Shown: one piece after another, positions 12,493-25,310 of the stretch
Layout of the letters: each line of letters opens with the position of its first letter
Position numbering within the stretch: the stretch's first letter is position 1
DNA from: Dipteronia dyeriana
Taxonomy: Eukaryota > Streptophyta > Magnoliopsida > Sapindales > Sapindaceae
DNA: 64,000 bases
Assembly: GCA_032871835.1 (NCBI GenBank)
Contig: CM065296.1
Coordinates: 2,242,001 to 2,306,000 of the forward strand
Direction of reading: 5' to 3'
Program-made: the position numbers and the translations under genes
Notes under the pieces: model-generated
Told to the model about the DNA's origin: nothing
Seen by the model: the letters and a program-made list of their open reading frames with translations, nothing else
Database searches by the model: none

Positions 12493-14418
12493 GGGAGGGA
12501 GAGAGAGAGAGACCATCAAAAACTCCAAACAGACCAACTATCTCTCCTTCAACACCGTCAATTCTTGTCTCATAAAAGTCCTCCATCGAAGACCTTTTTC
12601 CAGGAGAGCTTGCATAGCCATAGCTGAACTTTCCATTCTGACTGTTGCAATGAAACATGTCAAAATCAGTGCATGTGTGCTGAAAACTCTAATTGTTCAG
12701 AATGTTATATGAAAGATAAGCCTAATATTTTGGGTTCCTCACACATCGAAACTTCACATCATTTATAACCATACATGATGAATTCAATCAGAAAGATCTA
12801 ACTGGTCAACAGCAGCAACCATCAGTTATGTCGTTGAATCCAATGTACATGCAGAGGGAGGAAGGGAGGAGCATGTGAAATATGTATACCATAGGTAGAG
12901 ACCAATAATCATTTATCCTACGGTCTTAATCTCACCCATCCATAAGAAAAGAAGGTTCCAGTTTCCAAGTTAATCAAACAGTGATTTTTATTCTTTTCAT
13001 GTCTGCATGTCCAACTGACTGTAAGATCACCATTACTAAGCAATGAAGAGAGGATGAGAGAGAAGCATAGTGCTCACAGAAAAAAAATGAACATTTGATT
13101 TTATAATGACACCAAGCCCTTATTGAAGCTCATGAATTGTGCTACTGAATCAGCTGCTTTATTTTTGGTACCAACAATTAAGAGTTGTTTTCCCCTACTT
13201 GCTGCATCAAAAACTAAATCCTACCAACTTGTTCCGACCTAGAATTATAAGCTCAAGGGCTTGGTCTTACTTCACTGTCAAGAAACAAAAGAAGACTTTC
13301 CATCTCCTAGTTTAACTCATGTCAAAGATCTTTATCGCTTGGTAAACATTTTATTAATTTTACTTCATTCCATTCTATTCCTTGCGTATTGTGGTATTTC
13401 CATAACAAAAAGCCATGTTGGCTATCATACCATGGAAACCACATGACTTTTTAATTAAGAATGTGCAACACACGACTTCACATACAAAATAATGCTAATA
13501 AGCTTATTACGTTCCCAGACATCATGAGATTTTCGTGTATGGAGAGTAACATATGTTGCGTGACACAATGGAATCAAAGCATGATCCCACAAAGAGGAAC
13601 AACGTTAGTAAATCACTTTCCTCTGACATATGTTGAATACGACAAAAATAAGGTTTAAATATCGTTTTTCTCACATTGTATATCGACAAATTACTAAAAG
13701 GAAAACAAGCATAAAGGATGTACAACAGAAAACAACCAACAGCAAATTCACAAAAGGTAACAGAATATCATGAGAATATATATCAAAACTTTTTTCAAAC
13801 CCATTTCAAATTTCATCAAAAAAATTCCTAAAACAAGTCGATACATACAAATTCCCACCACTTCCCACAGTTGCTATTCATATCGTACTCTTTACTCTAA
13901 TTTACTTCTGATTTCAGTTTATGCTCCTTAATCAGGAGTCTGCCCCCATAAACACGGTACAGCTAAATCTGATGAACACGGATTGCCAAAGACTTTGCAG
14001 CATAATACAAGAACAACTAGTCTTCAAATGATAACACACAGGATATCCCTCATAAATACAAGAAGCAGATCTTCAACGCGCAATAAACAAAGGCCTTAAC
14101 AAATTAGATGCATCAAAATACATACCAAATATGCAGAGCATCATAACCCACCAATAATTAAAGTTTGACAGAACAGCATAGAAACAACATGTACCACAAC
14201 CAAGACATTAAACATTAAATACACATCAGATTTGTCAAACAAGAATGTAATAAATGAACGAATCAAAAACATCACAAAACATAATCTGGAGATCTAACGA
14301 GATATTCAAAAGAAAAAGTAAGTAGAAGGAAAAATAACCTATGTCCGCCGCCGGTAACCGGTGAGTCATCGGCGTGAACCTGGCTCGAAGACGACAAAAC
14401 CGAGTTCAGATATCCCAT
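8887..14418 (-). CDS. Protein phosphatase 2C (PP2C59/WIN2-like clade)
   Basis: Eight coding exons join in frame with GT-AG introns: 14339-14418, 12514-12641, 11596-11694, 11317-11475, 9688-9774, 9520-9611, 9197-9271 and 8887-9048 (882 bp, 293 aa). The start ATG (14416-14418) gives [13 protein letters not shown]. Metal-binding PP2C blocks are present: [42 protein letters not shown] and [10 protein letters not shown]. It should remove phosphate from Ser/Thr in a Mn/Mg-dependent reaction, in the cytosol or nucleus (no signal peptide or membrane segment). From memory the sequence is closest to Arabidopsis At4g31750 and At5g10740, and slightly shorter at the C-terminus. Two introns carry foreign or unstable DNA: a 1.15-kb MITE with a G47 tract, and a G31 tract near the donor of exon 2. 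Nothing suggests it is broken. Confidence 0.93.
9968..11117. mobile_element. hAT-type non-autonomous element in PP2C intron
   Basis: It starts TAGGGGTGTCAATATGGG and ends CCCAAATTGACACCTCTTGA, giving inverted ends. It is flanked by GTCTGTGG (9960-9967) and CTCTGTGG (11118-11125), a 7/8 match that fits an 8-bp target duplication. The interior repeats GGGTCA/GACCCG motifs in both orientations and shows no transposase. It lies wholly within the intron at 9775-11316. Confidence 0.7.
10029..10075 (+). repeat. Poly-G tract (47 G)
   Basis: An uninterrupted run of 47 G on the plus strand (C on the transcribed-gene sense), inside the intronic MITE. It could be real or a sequencing or assembly product. 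Confidence 0.85.
12461..12512 (+). repeat. Poly-G (31 G) plus GA repeat beside a splice donor
   Basis: Thirty-one G are followed by agggaggg and a (GA) run. On the gene strand this is the start of an intron: GT donor at 12512-12513, then CT repeats, then poly-C. Confidence 0.85.
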
Positions 14419-14860
14419 ATTTTCGCTTGAAATTTCAATTTGACCACTCTCGTCGATCAAAAACAGAAAAAGAAACAAAACAACAACAACGACCGTGTAT
14501 TTTAATAATTTTTTATAGCTTAATAGTGAGTACATTCGTCAGATAATCTCAAATTCACGAATTATCCAGCTCAACCTGCAAATTCAACAAAAAAAAAAAC
14601 CAAACCAAATTATAAAAAAAAAAAAAAAAAAACCTCAAATTCAACAATATAGATCCTCTAATATTAAACACGAGAAATATTAAAAAAAATCAAACAGAAA
14701 CAGATTCTAGTCTTTAAAAATAAATAAAAAGCTACGGAAAATAAAAATCAGAACTCACATAAATCAACAAATCAATAAAGAGATAGTTCGATAGATAGAG
14801 AGTACCTGAAGAAGAAGAGAAGAAAAAGGAAATGCCATGACAGAGAGAAATGGAGAGCTA
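14419..14860 (-). other. PP2C 5' UTR with probable leader intron
   Basis: Upstream of the ATG, an acceptor (TTTGCAG) lies near 14580 and a plausible donor (TTCTTCAG followed by GTACTCTC) near 14805. This implies a 5' UTR exon around 14806-14860 and a ~225-bp leader intron. The transcription start was not located. An in-frame Met upstream of MGYLNS exists on paper, but it adds a hydrophobic run not expected in this family, so the downstream ATG was chosen. Confidence 0.5.
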
Positions 14861-16497
14861 AAAAAGTGCGTTAAATGAGAAAACGACACAGTTTTGGTGA
14901 AAGAGAAAAAAAAATAAAAGAGAGGGAGAGGGATGATTACTCAATTCTGTTTCATGTTGGTTTCAGTTTTGGTTTTTGTTATGGGTTGAAGACGCAAGCA
15001 ACGCAAAGCGAAACCGATATCGAAAAAATAGTAAACAATTTAAATAATTTATTTTTATTTTGTTTTATACAAATTAAATTTTTAAAAAAAAATAATAATA
15101 ATAATTTGTTTTCCGGTTTAGCCTTAAAAGAAGAGAGAGGGTTCTTGCTTCATGTACAAAAAGGGGGGTGGCGGTGATACGCGTCAGCGAAGGAAGCTTA
15201 CTATACGACCGAGTCAAAAGCCAATCGTCTTTTATATGGTGGTTTGATTGAACACGTGGCGTGCATGCAGTAGCAGGTGTAGCGTCATTGTGTTTGTACT
15301 CTACCACATGGTAATTTTATTATTTGTTTTACATTTAATCATTTACTGTGATCTGTTGACTTTTCAATTGGAAAGGTCATTTGTTTTTATGGTGGATCTT
15401 CTGGTATGTTAGTCAATACTCTTTTTTTTTGTCTTTTTTTTTTCATTGAAATTTAAGATTTACTTGGTGGAGAATGGAGATTCAATTTGAATTATAAAAA
15501 CTTGACTTGGGATTAAGAAAAAGAAATTGATTTAATTAGACAAATATAGTGTGTAGTTGGCATAGATGTCCTTGTTAAAGACAATGTAAAGAATGAATAT
15601 TTGCCATCCTACCTAGACCATGCCTTTTATTAGCAAACAAATGTGTTGAAATCATCAAGTTTTCCTGTTCATTATTATAGTCCAACCTTAATAATTGCTG
15701 TTGTATTTAAGAAATTATAGATTAATTCAACGGATTGATCTTAGTCTATATTTCAAATTAAAAGAAATTATAGAATTGTTTTTCGAATTTTATCAAGCCT
15801 CAAAGGGTTTTCAAATTTTTAACAATTTATCATGTATGGATAATCTAATTATAGACACAAATCAACCCAAACGAATAAGGCCAAAATATGGGTGGCCTCA
15901 ATAGTTATTGATATGATAAGATTGTGTTACCTACTTACAATAACTATTATCATTATCATACAGAAGAGTAAATTAAATAGTGTTGGCAAATCTAGCTATG
16001 GCTTTTACTTACTTCAAAGGATTGGTATCGGAAAAAGTAGTGCGTGGATAAGACACTGCCACATGGCCATAAATGAGCAAATTACCTTGTTAATTTTTTT
16101 CTACTTAATTAATTATTTACTTATATAGCCTTGCTTTTCGCAATCTATTAGAGGAAATAAATAATAAAGAAAATTAATACAATCGACGTGTGGCGCCTTT
16201 GTAGCGTTACATGATAAAAGTCATTTTCTTGGCTGTGCTCACAAATGACAAAACATACATTATCTCTGCCTTTATTTCATTGATTTTTCTTCAAAAGTTT
16301 GAACTTACTATAAACAGACCTTTTTTTTAGTTCAAAAAATAGTCGATTGAAAAAGCTTGTTTTTGGTCTTTCACTCTTCTTACAATTGTAAATACACATT
16401 GAATCACATATGTAAGCAAACTTTGACAAAACAGGGTTAATAGCTAATTTACCCAGACTCGATCAAGACGAAAACGGAAAAAATAACTTGTAAATAA
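14861..16497. other. Intergenic region between PP2C and ABC1 kinase genes
   Basis: The first ~100 bases probably hold the phosphatase promoter. The remainder is AT-rich with no recognisable gene, RNA or transposon end. Short open frames here show no family features. Confidence 0.5.
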
Positions 16498-19400
16498 TCA
16501 ACGCTGGGGTTTTTTCACCAGCTTGTGAAGAAGTCTAGATATACAAACCCAGGAGGAATCTGGAAGTTTGTGGCTAAAATGACTTGCCAAGGCTGAAATG
16601 ATGTCTAAACTAAATCTATAAAACTCAGGTTTCTTCACAATCCGAATAAGCATAGATGTCCATACCTCTGGGGCCAACTTCACTGATTGAGAGAGAGAAC
16701 GGAATCCATTCGCAACCCTTTTGAGGGTCGCCTCCCCCTGCAAAATAAGAAAATGAAGCATTCACAAATCTGTTCACGAGTGGTTGTCCGAATTGGAATC
16801 ATGTAGCTTGATCGTAAGATAATTCTAAAGATGGAATTTAGACAAACCTCAGTGTTTGGTTTCTCCCTTGCTTCGATTCCCTCGTCTAGAATGCAACCAA
16901 GAACTTCATCCTGTAAAACTGCATCAGCTGCTGAAATGATATCCCGGAGGAGGAAAACACGTACTCTCTGACCCTTTTGAGATAAAATGAATAGTAAAAG
17001 ATCTTCTGTGGCAGCCACAACAGCCCGCATGTCAAATGATTTCCATCCCAAGATACTAGAAAACTTTTCTTCAGAGTTAGGAAGCTCCTCAGTTGACTCA
17101 GCAGCCTGTTCAGATATTGCTGCTATCTGAAACAACCAGAAATGCCTTTAATGTTTATATAATGTACCCATCAGTTCAGAAAAAATGTGAACCAGTTTCT
17201 TCATGACAGAAACCTAAGAGGAGAGACATCCCTACCAGGCGCTCTAACCGATTCCACCTAATCGATCCATTGTTTCGGATGACAAGTTCCCTCAAAATTT
17301 TTCTCATATCAGGATTTGGGTCTGCCAAAAGCCTTCCAATGACGAAAGGGTATGCACTCTCAACAACTTTAAATTCAGGGTCAAGAACTTTTGCCGTGCC
17401 TTCTAGTGTACCGAGTGCTCTTATCACCAGGGCATAGTCCGGGGGAAGACAGAAATTAAATTCATACATAACATCGTATAATTGGTTCATTATTCCCTAA
17501 AATCAAAAGCAAGAAAAATATTTATTTAGCCACATTTTTTTTTGTTTTGATAGGAAACAACAGAAGAATTTGATTAACACAAAACAATAAAAAAAAATGG
17601 TGAATATGCAGTCCACAAGCTACATAAACAAGAGAGCTATGTGTCTCCTTACAAAAAGACTATACAAACAAAAACCTGGCCGCAAAACAAAAGCCCCCCG
17701 CCAAGAGAGAACTAATATTATCTCACAACACCCTCCCGGCTAAGCTGATGAAAAACAAAAGGATGTATGAAATTCTTTTGTAACAAAAACCCATAATGAA
17801 GCTGAATAGCGAGTTCATCTTATAAACTATTAGTATTCTCCCTTGTCTTCCCTTCAAAAAAATTCTTATTCCTTTAATGCCAATATTTCTTACAAACATA
17901 ACTTTACTGAGAGAGATGGACACTTTGATAGAGCACCTATCTCAATTTCACATGCTAGAGGAAATGCACTGATTCAAAGAAACCATAAATTCCAAATAAA
18001 AAGGAATATAAACTAAAAGAATGTACCTGAAAATCTTGTGATTGCCTGGTCCCATCACCAAAAGATGCTTGCAGCGTATCCGAAACTGATTGTATATCAC
18101 TTCCTTCAGGAAGAAATCCCAAAGAAAGAAAATCTTTTGCCAAACCCAGAGAGTCACGATTGACAAAGTGCACTAGCTAAAAGAAACAGAGGCTAATCAA
18201 CATATACACAATCTCAAGCAATGAAGCACAGCAACATTTATCATTGTGTTCACATTCACCAACATTGTGTTCAGCGGAGCAAAATACAACATAACATTAC
18301 GAGGACTATTGATGATCTAGCAGATATCAAACTTTTAAACAAAAAAAGCCTTGAAAAGACACCAACAAAAATCAGGCCATGATTTGGTAACATCACCATT
18401 AGAGAAGTATCAAATAACAAAAAAGGAGATATATACTTGCATGTGAACATGCACTACAAATCCACCATCATGCATTCTAGATGTCTAAAGAAGAGAAAGA
18501 TAGGATGATCATTCCATGTCATAGAACATAAATATATTGGACATAAAACATTTATACACACTTAGATTATGACTATCATACACAACAGTACAACACATTA
18601 TATGGAGTAGCTCCCAAGGTAAATTATTTGAAGTATGTCTTATTACCACTCGAATAAGTCCCACACGGTAATGACGAGGAATATTCCCCATCATTCCAAA
18701 GTCAAAATATGCAAGAGAACCATCACCGATAGCAACAAGATTCCCCGGATGAGGGTCAGCATGGAAAAATCCTACCTCAAGTAACTGTCTCAAAGAACAG
18801 TATAATCCCTGTGTGGCCAAATGAAAGAGAAAAATAAAATTCAGTTACCAGTCATGATTACCAAATTCATGGCAGAATAATGAAGTGACAGAAAACAAAT
18901 CAATATGAACTCCTAGAGCAACATAATTAGAACTAGGAGCAGTTTTTGCCTATTACCTTGTCAATTAGTTCCCTCCTGTTTAAAGAAGCCTTCTTCAGGG
19001 CAATTTCATCTGTAAGCTTAATTCCATCTATCCATTCCATTGTAAGAACAGATTTTCGCGTGAGTTCCCAATAAATCTTTGGCACTTTGACGTAATTTGC
19101 TTTCTTATGTTTGACAAAATTAGCAGCGGAAGCTTTTTTATCACTCTCTTGTTCAGCACCTGTTAATTGTAAAAGATGATTTCTAAGTCCCATATCTTGT
19201 GCTTAAGGATGTGAACAACATCAATAAATACCAAATGCAACTTAACACACCCTGCGAAGAGGTACATCACCAGAAGGTAAAAATAAAAAATTAAAGAAAA
19301 ATCTTGACCAAAAAAATAGTGTCAATAGCTCAACGTGCATCCAAAAAGTGATTCCTGACAAAAGCAGGCAGCTCATCCATATGATCTACACTACAAGACC

Positions 19401-22400
19401 CATAAAAGGCATGATATTTGTTCAACAAACTACAAAATAAGTTCTTTGTTTACTTAAGAGTACTTTCTCCTTACAAGAAAAACAACAAAAATCAGTAAAC
19501 CCTTACGCTCCTAAAATTCACAACCAGACAGAAAATTAAAGTTTTAAGTTAAGATATACACTGAGGGCAAGCTGCCGTATCAATAATACAGTCTCATGGA
19601 CATTGGCAGGATGGTACAACAGGTAATACAAGTTCAATATCAACATAGGACTATAATTCTCTGTACACAACATATTAATGATTCATTTATCCCCCAACAA
19701 AAATAATGCAGTGATTTTTAACAAGCATGGAAGAACTTACCATAAAGAGAAGCAAATCGCTCAGCATTTTTTCCCTCTAGAATGTAATCAATTTCATCAA
19801 ACATGTGCCTGACCTGTTCATTCAACAGAGACCTGAAGATGTCCATAAGGATGCACCATCTCATTAAAGAGAATACATATATATATAAAAAAAAACGATG
19901 CTATCTAAACCGAAAAGAAAACAAGAATAAATTCCACTTTCTGAAACATAACAGCATTTTTCAAAATAATAGCAACATACATTTAAAATTTTAGTCAAAG
20001 TACATGCAGACATTATCAAAAAGAAATCTTTAGACCCTAATTTGAGTAACAAATGCTGCATTCTTATGCATATAACAGAATTCAAATTAATCAAGCAGCA
20101 TTAATTTTTCCATTGCTAAACCAGTTAGCCCTTCCATTTTTCTGCATACTCACTTTTAAGGTATTATTTTATTTTTGACCCAACGTGGTAAGTTAGTATC
20201 ACAAGTTCACAACGACAAAAAAACCTAACTACTAGTACTCAGGACAACTTTCAACAGAAGATAAATATTACCCTACATAAATATTAAAACTTGCAGATTA
20301 TTTTCTCCTTGTTCGTTAATGAAATATTTTTGAAGTGACAAACTTCATAATATATTTTATGAATGCAGAAGTCACTGGTGCGACAGAAATCACTAACAAT
20401 ATAGGCAGCTAACCTATAAACATTAGATATAAAGGCTCACCATCTCGTTCACTGCAACTAACAGATCTTTACGGGCGTTGGCAAATCGCTTCAATTGGCC
20501 CCCAATCATATGGAATAAAAGAGCATCAAGGGTCAATAAAAGTGACATACCAGGCCTCTGAACTTTAACAGCTACCAATTCTCCAGAATGCAGGTGAGCT
20601 GCAAGACTTGAAGCAATAAAAGAAAATCATTAGGCTTGAGATTTCAGCACAAGTACGGATCCTACTCTAGAGTCTAGAAATCAATTTATAACAGTGAAGA
20701 ATAATGCTAATACAAACAGAACAACGCGTGTAATCTTCCTATTTAAAGAAAAGACTCTCGAACCTTTATACACCTGTCCTAAAGATGCGGCTGCTATAGG
20801 CTCCGGGCTTATGTCAGCAAAAATATTTGTAACTTCAACACCCAACTGGGTTTCAATAGATTTGATTGCAACGTCAGTTGGAAACGGGGGTATTTGGTCC
20901 TATCATAAACAGAAAAGTCTTGATTAAAATAAACTAGAAAAACTGCAACAACAAAAAAAAATGTGACGTGAGAATTAAAAGGATTGAAAAAATGTACTTT
21001 ACCTGTAACTTCGCAAGCTCTTTGCAATATACGGTAGGCAATATATCTGGTCTAGTGCTAAGGGCCTGTCCAAGCTGCAAATACAAACAAGATTAGATCA
21101 TACTTCTGCATTTTTCCCAGTTAAAATTTGACACCGATCAATCAACTAAAAGTACTGTCCAGTGTCCAGGTATATTATTAGTCATCTCTCCATTCTATTA
21201 CAGTCTCACAAAGGAGTTTGGTGTTGAAAACCAAAACTACGAGGAAAAATAAGCTTCATATCAAGAATCGAGACTGTTAGAGAAAGTCCATCACTCCACA
21301 GCAGTTGTTGGAGCAGATAATCAAAATATTACAAGAAACAAAAACAATTATTGAGGTCAACAAGAAGAAACAGCAACTTGCCTTGATATAAAAGGGTCCC
21401 AAGCGGATAAGGGTTTCGCGAAACTGCAATGAATTATACAAAAAATAAAAAAAAGAGTAAATATTAGAGTCTCACATGCTCTGTTTCTCCCTAGGATCAT
21501 AATTTAAAAAAATTGCAGGGAAGAAGAAAGAAAAAACTTCACATATCAATAGTTTACTCCTTTACAGAAATCGTCATAGCATCCACCACATACATTGTAT
21601 GCTCCAACGGGGAAAAAGTATATGCCAGCACCAAAGCAAGCACAAAATTAACATACATACAATTACCTTGACAGCACGCTTATTTATGTCTTGGACAAAG
21701 AATTGCCAAATGGTCAACTTCAACACATGGAATGAAATGATAGCTGCCCTATACAAAGCCAAAAATGGGCCAAAACGATGGAGAACCGATGCACCTTTGG
21801 ATTTATAAGCCCCCAGAGCAAGCCCAAATTCACTTTCCAGTGATTCCTTTCTCCACTTTGCATACTTTGCAGATGGCCTCCCACCATGAATGCTGGTAGT
21901 GGAAAATCTGAACCAAAACGGCAAAACCCCATTAGCATTAGGCATTGGCACAACTTAAATGCGAAATATATAGCCGCAGCCTCAATAAGACTCGTGAACA
22001 TACAAATGTTGCTGCAACAAGTATGATGGGAACCAAAAATCCTTCTTTCTTGCAAGTCCAGTACCATTTTGATCTCCCAATACTACGAGTTTCCATGAAT
22101 TGAATTTGGTGGTACTATCATGGAATAAAGCTGCAAGACGAACCCCCGATTGATTACTAGTGACTAAAGGCAAGTACATTCATTAAATAGTTGTGCTAGC
22201 AATGTTCAATAACCGAGTCTCTCCATGTTCGAAAAACATGGAAAATATATACATACTTACATAAACGATACATAATGGATTCCAATTGGTTACAATTCAA
22301 TTCAAATACAATCGAAAGAAAATTCAAGACAACAAAAAAAGTAATTAAAAAGGGCTCAGATCACACGTTGCTCGTCGTTTAAAATCGGTACCAATTGAAT

Positions 22401-22553
22401 TACGAGAAAGACAGCCAAAATAACCACTCGAAAAATAATCAAACTACAAAAATCGCATTGCTTAAATTCACTGTATTTTCAAAGGGTACCGGTTTTCAAG
22501 GACGACGTGATGTGGCGGCGGCAGTTGAGACGCGCGAAGACGACATTCCTCAT
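16498..22553 (-). CDS. ABC1/ADCK-family atypical protein kinase
   Basis: Exons that join in frame: 21667-21907, 21382-21423, 21003-21074, 20764-20899, 20441-20598, 19741-19813, 18957-19159, 18647-18808, 18027-18176, 17236-17496, 16848-17126 and 16498-16737 (671 codons plus stop). ABC1 signatures appear in order: KLGQ ([14 protein letters not shown]), [19 protein letters not shown], the ExD block DEIDY, catalytic HADPHPGN, and FDFGMMG. The family phosphorylates or regulates prenyl-lipid (quinone) metabolism in mitochondria or plastids. A first exon at 22490-22553 (start [13 protein letters not shown], Arg-rich and acid-free) suggests an organelle transit peptide. A second 5' exon ending at 22163 is likely, but its donor was not resolved. 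The intron after 21382 uses a GC donor. The long C-terminal extension resembles plant plastid-type members; the exact orthologue is not named. Confidence 0.88.
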
Positions 22554-23521
22554 CTGCTAAAACGAGGTTGGTGACTTTATAAAACGAAGGAGATAGTGGA
22601 GTCCGAGCACCATCGGAGACTGGTCATGCACCCCAACTGTATGCGGAAATGCGCCACTGTTGTAAGAAGTCGGTTTTGAAGAAGCATATCGTACTCGATT
22701 TTTACTCACACAGGGACAGAGAGGGGTTTTTAGAATTAAAGAACAAGTGACACGTATTGATAGTTGTGGCGCCTATGGCGGACACGAAGCAGCCTTGCTA
22801 AAATTTAATTTGTGAGAGAACAAAAAATAGTCATTGAATGCAAAATCATGACTAAAATCTGGAACCAAACTTGAAATCACGATTGAAAATTTGAAAATTG
22901 AAATCTTGTTTAAAAACATGAAATTTTAAAAATTAAAATCTTGACTAAATTGAAATCTTGAAACTTGAAATCTTGAAACTTGAAATCTTGAAACTTGAAA
23001 TCTCGACTAAATTGAAATGTTTCTCATCTTCTTCCCCAAATTAGGTTTAGGTTTTTCCTTTTCTTCACCTTTTTTCTATAGATCACATCACCGGCGGAGG
23101 GGGAGCTTGATGGCACTGTTGGACTGTCGTGAAGCCCAGGCGAAGCACGACGGCACGATGCACGACGGCGATGTTGCACGACGCACGGTGCAAAGCCAAG
23201 CAGCGCCGGGGAGAGAGAGGTTCGAGGAGAGAAAAAGAGAGGTTCGGTGAGAGAGAGAGGACACCAACGATGTTGGGGACGACGTCGGTGACAATTCGCG
23301 ATGGTTCACCGATTTGGCTTTGATGGGGAGAGAGAGAGGAGAGGAGAGAGAAAAAAAAAGAGTGTACGAGGATGATTTTTATATGAGGGCATTCAAATAA
23401 TTTCATTAAAAAATGGTTATTAACAATTAAAATTTCGTGTATGGTCACAAACAAAAGTTTCATGTTATATGTGGTTTTTTCCAACAATTTCCACGTAATT
23501 TTTACAATTTATGGATGTTTA
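22554..23521. other. Intergenic region upstream of ABC1 kinase
   Basis: It includes the kinase promoter side, a tandem run of a ~14-bp unit (TTGAAATCTTGAAAC-like) at about 22930-23000, and a GC-rich patch (23090-23330) with repeated CACGACGG motifs. Short open frames in the GC-rich patch show no recognised domain. Confidence 0.55.
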
Positions 23522-23529
23522 GTTAGCAG

Positions 23530-24453
23530 TTAGAAATGCACATTGAAGAAATGAGGATGGATATAGGTCCCTCCATTTTCACCCCCCCCCCCCCCCAATT
23601 TACCTATTTGGAGAAGATAGGGATGGAAAATTTTGGGGGAGGTATATCCATCCCCAACCCCAGTTCCCCGTACTTCCCCGTTTTTTCCATTTTTCCCCGT
23701 TTTCCCTCTTCCTTTGTTTCTCCATTCTTTCGTTTGATTAAAAATTACAAATTAAACATAAAAAAAAAATCTATTACAAATACAAACTAAAATCCGTTAG
23801 TGCATTACCAAGAATAAAATCATAAAGTGTTTCAAATAAGTCTAACGTTCAAACTAAACCTTAAAGCCTTGAAAAATAATCCAGTAGCTTTAAAAAGTCT
23901 CAAAACCAATAATTGTATGTAGACAAAAAATGTTTACACATCACATGTTAATTGACAAAAGTAAAAGTGTTTAGCTTTTAGAAACAAGTAAAAACAAAGT
24001 GTTTACCTTGCTTTTGTTTTTGTGTGTTCTTACACATGATTAGTGGACAATGGAGAGAAACGGCAGTAGCGAAGAGAAGTTGAAAGTCTGAAATAGATGA
24101 GGACAGTAGAGAGAAGCGGCAGCGGTAGTGAATGAGAGATTGAGAAATAAGAAAAGTAAAAAGATTAAATGAGTTTATATAGTAAGGGTTTTTGAAGAAT
24201 ATTTTTTTTAATATATATATTTATATATGTTTTGGGAGAAATGGGAAAATGAGTATGGAGGGAGGTCCCATCATCCCCATCCCCATCCCCATTTCAATAT
24301 ATTTATGGGAAAAATGAATGGGGATTGGGGAACCTCCCCCATCCCCACCCCATTCCCCATTCCCCATTCCCCATTTTTTCCACAAAAAAAAAATACCAAA
24401 TAGGGATTGAAATGTGGGGATTTAGGGATTCGGGGCGAAATGTGTATCTCTAA
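23530..24453. mobile_element. hAT-type MITE (924 bp)
   Basis: The left end TTAGAAATGCACATT and the right end, read in reverse, TTAGAGATACACATT form inverted termini. The flanks GTTAGCAG (23522-23529) and GTTAGCTG (24454-24461) match 7/8. The interior has a C15 run near 23582 and repeated CCCCATTCCCCATT near the right end. It carries no transposase. Confidence 0.65.
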
Positions 24454-24459
24454 GTTAGC

Positions 24460-25288
24460 TGTGGTAGCAAAAAATAAACTCAATTTTGTAGGTCCAAATA
24501 TGGAAGTGTATTTCTATTAAAAATAGTTAAGTCAAGTATAGCCTAAATCCATTATAAGGGCCCAATACAACTATCATATTCGTTAAAGTCATCTGTGATC
24601 AGGTCAAAAATATTGCACAAGCTTGCTCAGCTGATTCAGTTTAAATATGAATAAAATTCCTAAGATTGTAGGATAAAATCAATATCTCATCCCACGATCT
24701 CAGGCTGAAATCGATGGAATCAGGGATCAACCCGTTAGACAATCACTTCTCTTGTTATAAATATGAGAGATCAAAAACAATTGGAGCCCTCGACCCATGA
24801 AAAAAAAATCCAAAAATGTTGATGTCACCACCTCCCACTCATACAAAAATTAGAAACGGTGAGACTGGCCTCTCACACTTTTCTATCATCAACATTCACG
24901 TAAGTCAACAGTCCATATTATCATCAACTCATTCGACGTGGACTCGTTCGACCACCTTCACCCATCTTAGAACAAATGGATCTCTCCTGACGCATGTAGA
25001 AAAAGTTGTAATTAATGCAATTCTCGTCTGACACTCAGGACTCGGCCAATTTTATCTATGGTTTGATTTAGATTTAATTTAGTTTAATTGTTGATTTGAA
25101 ATTATTTAACTTTTTGATAAATCGCCTAACTTGAGCATCGGAGAATCTTCAACGAGATATCCCCATATCGCTCTACTCCACCTTTTCATCTTTACAGGAT
25201 CTCAAAACGCTCGGCCTATATTTTTTCTCTACCATGTTTAGTGCCCATCGACATATGAAAAATCAATTGTAGGTTTTCGGACTCTACA
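24460..25288 (+). mobile_element. 5' LTR of old non-autonomous element
   Basis: It starts TGTGGTAGC and ends GGACTCTACA. It shares 'CGACGTGGACTCGTTCGACC' and 'CATCGACATATGAAAAATCA' with the split 3' LTR. The MITE at 23530 inserted at its left border, so the exact start is uncertain. Confidence 0.7.
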
Positions 25289-25290
25289 GT

Positions 25291-25310
25291 TTGGCACCCA
25301 CCTTGGAGCC
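25291..25310 (+). promoter_or_regulatory. Primer-binding region
   Basis: TTGGCACCCACCTTGGAGCC lies two bases after the 5' LTR. This is a variant of the TTGGCGCCCACCGTGGGGC-type site seen in plant LTR elements. Confidence 0.6.

Noticed and set aside
23017..23330. GC-rich open frames on both strands
   Set aside because: Both strands are open because of GA-rich and CACGACGG repeats; no domain, splice context or start context supports a gene.
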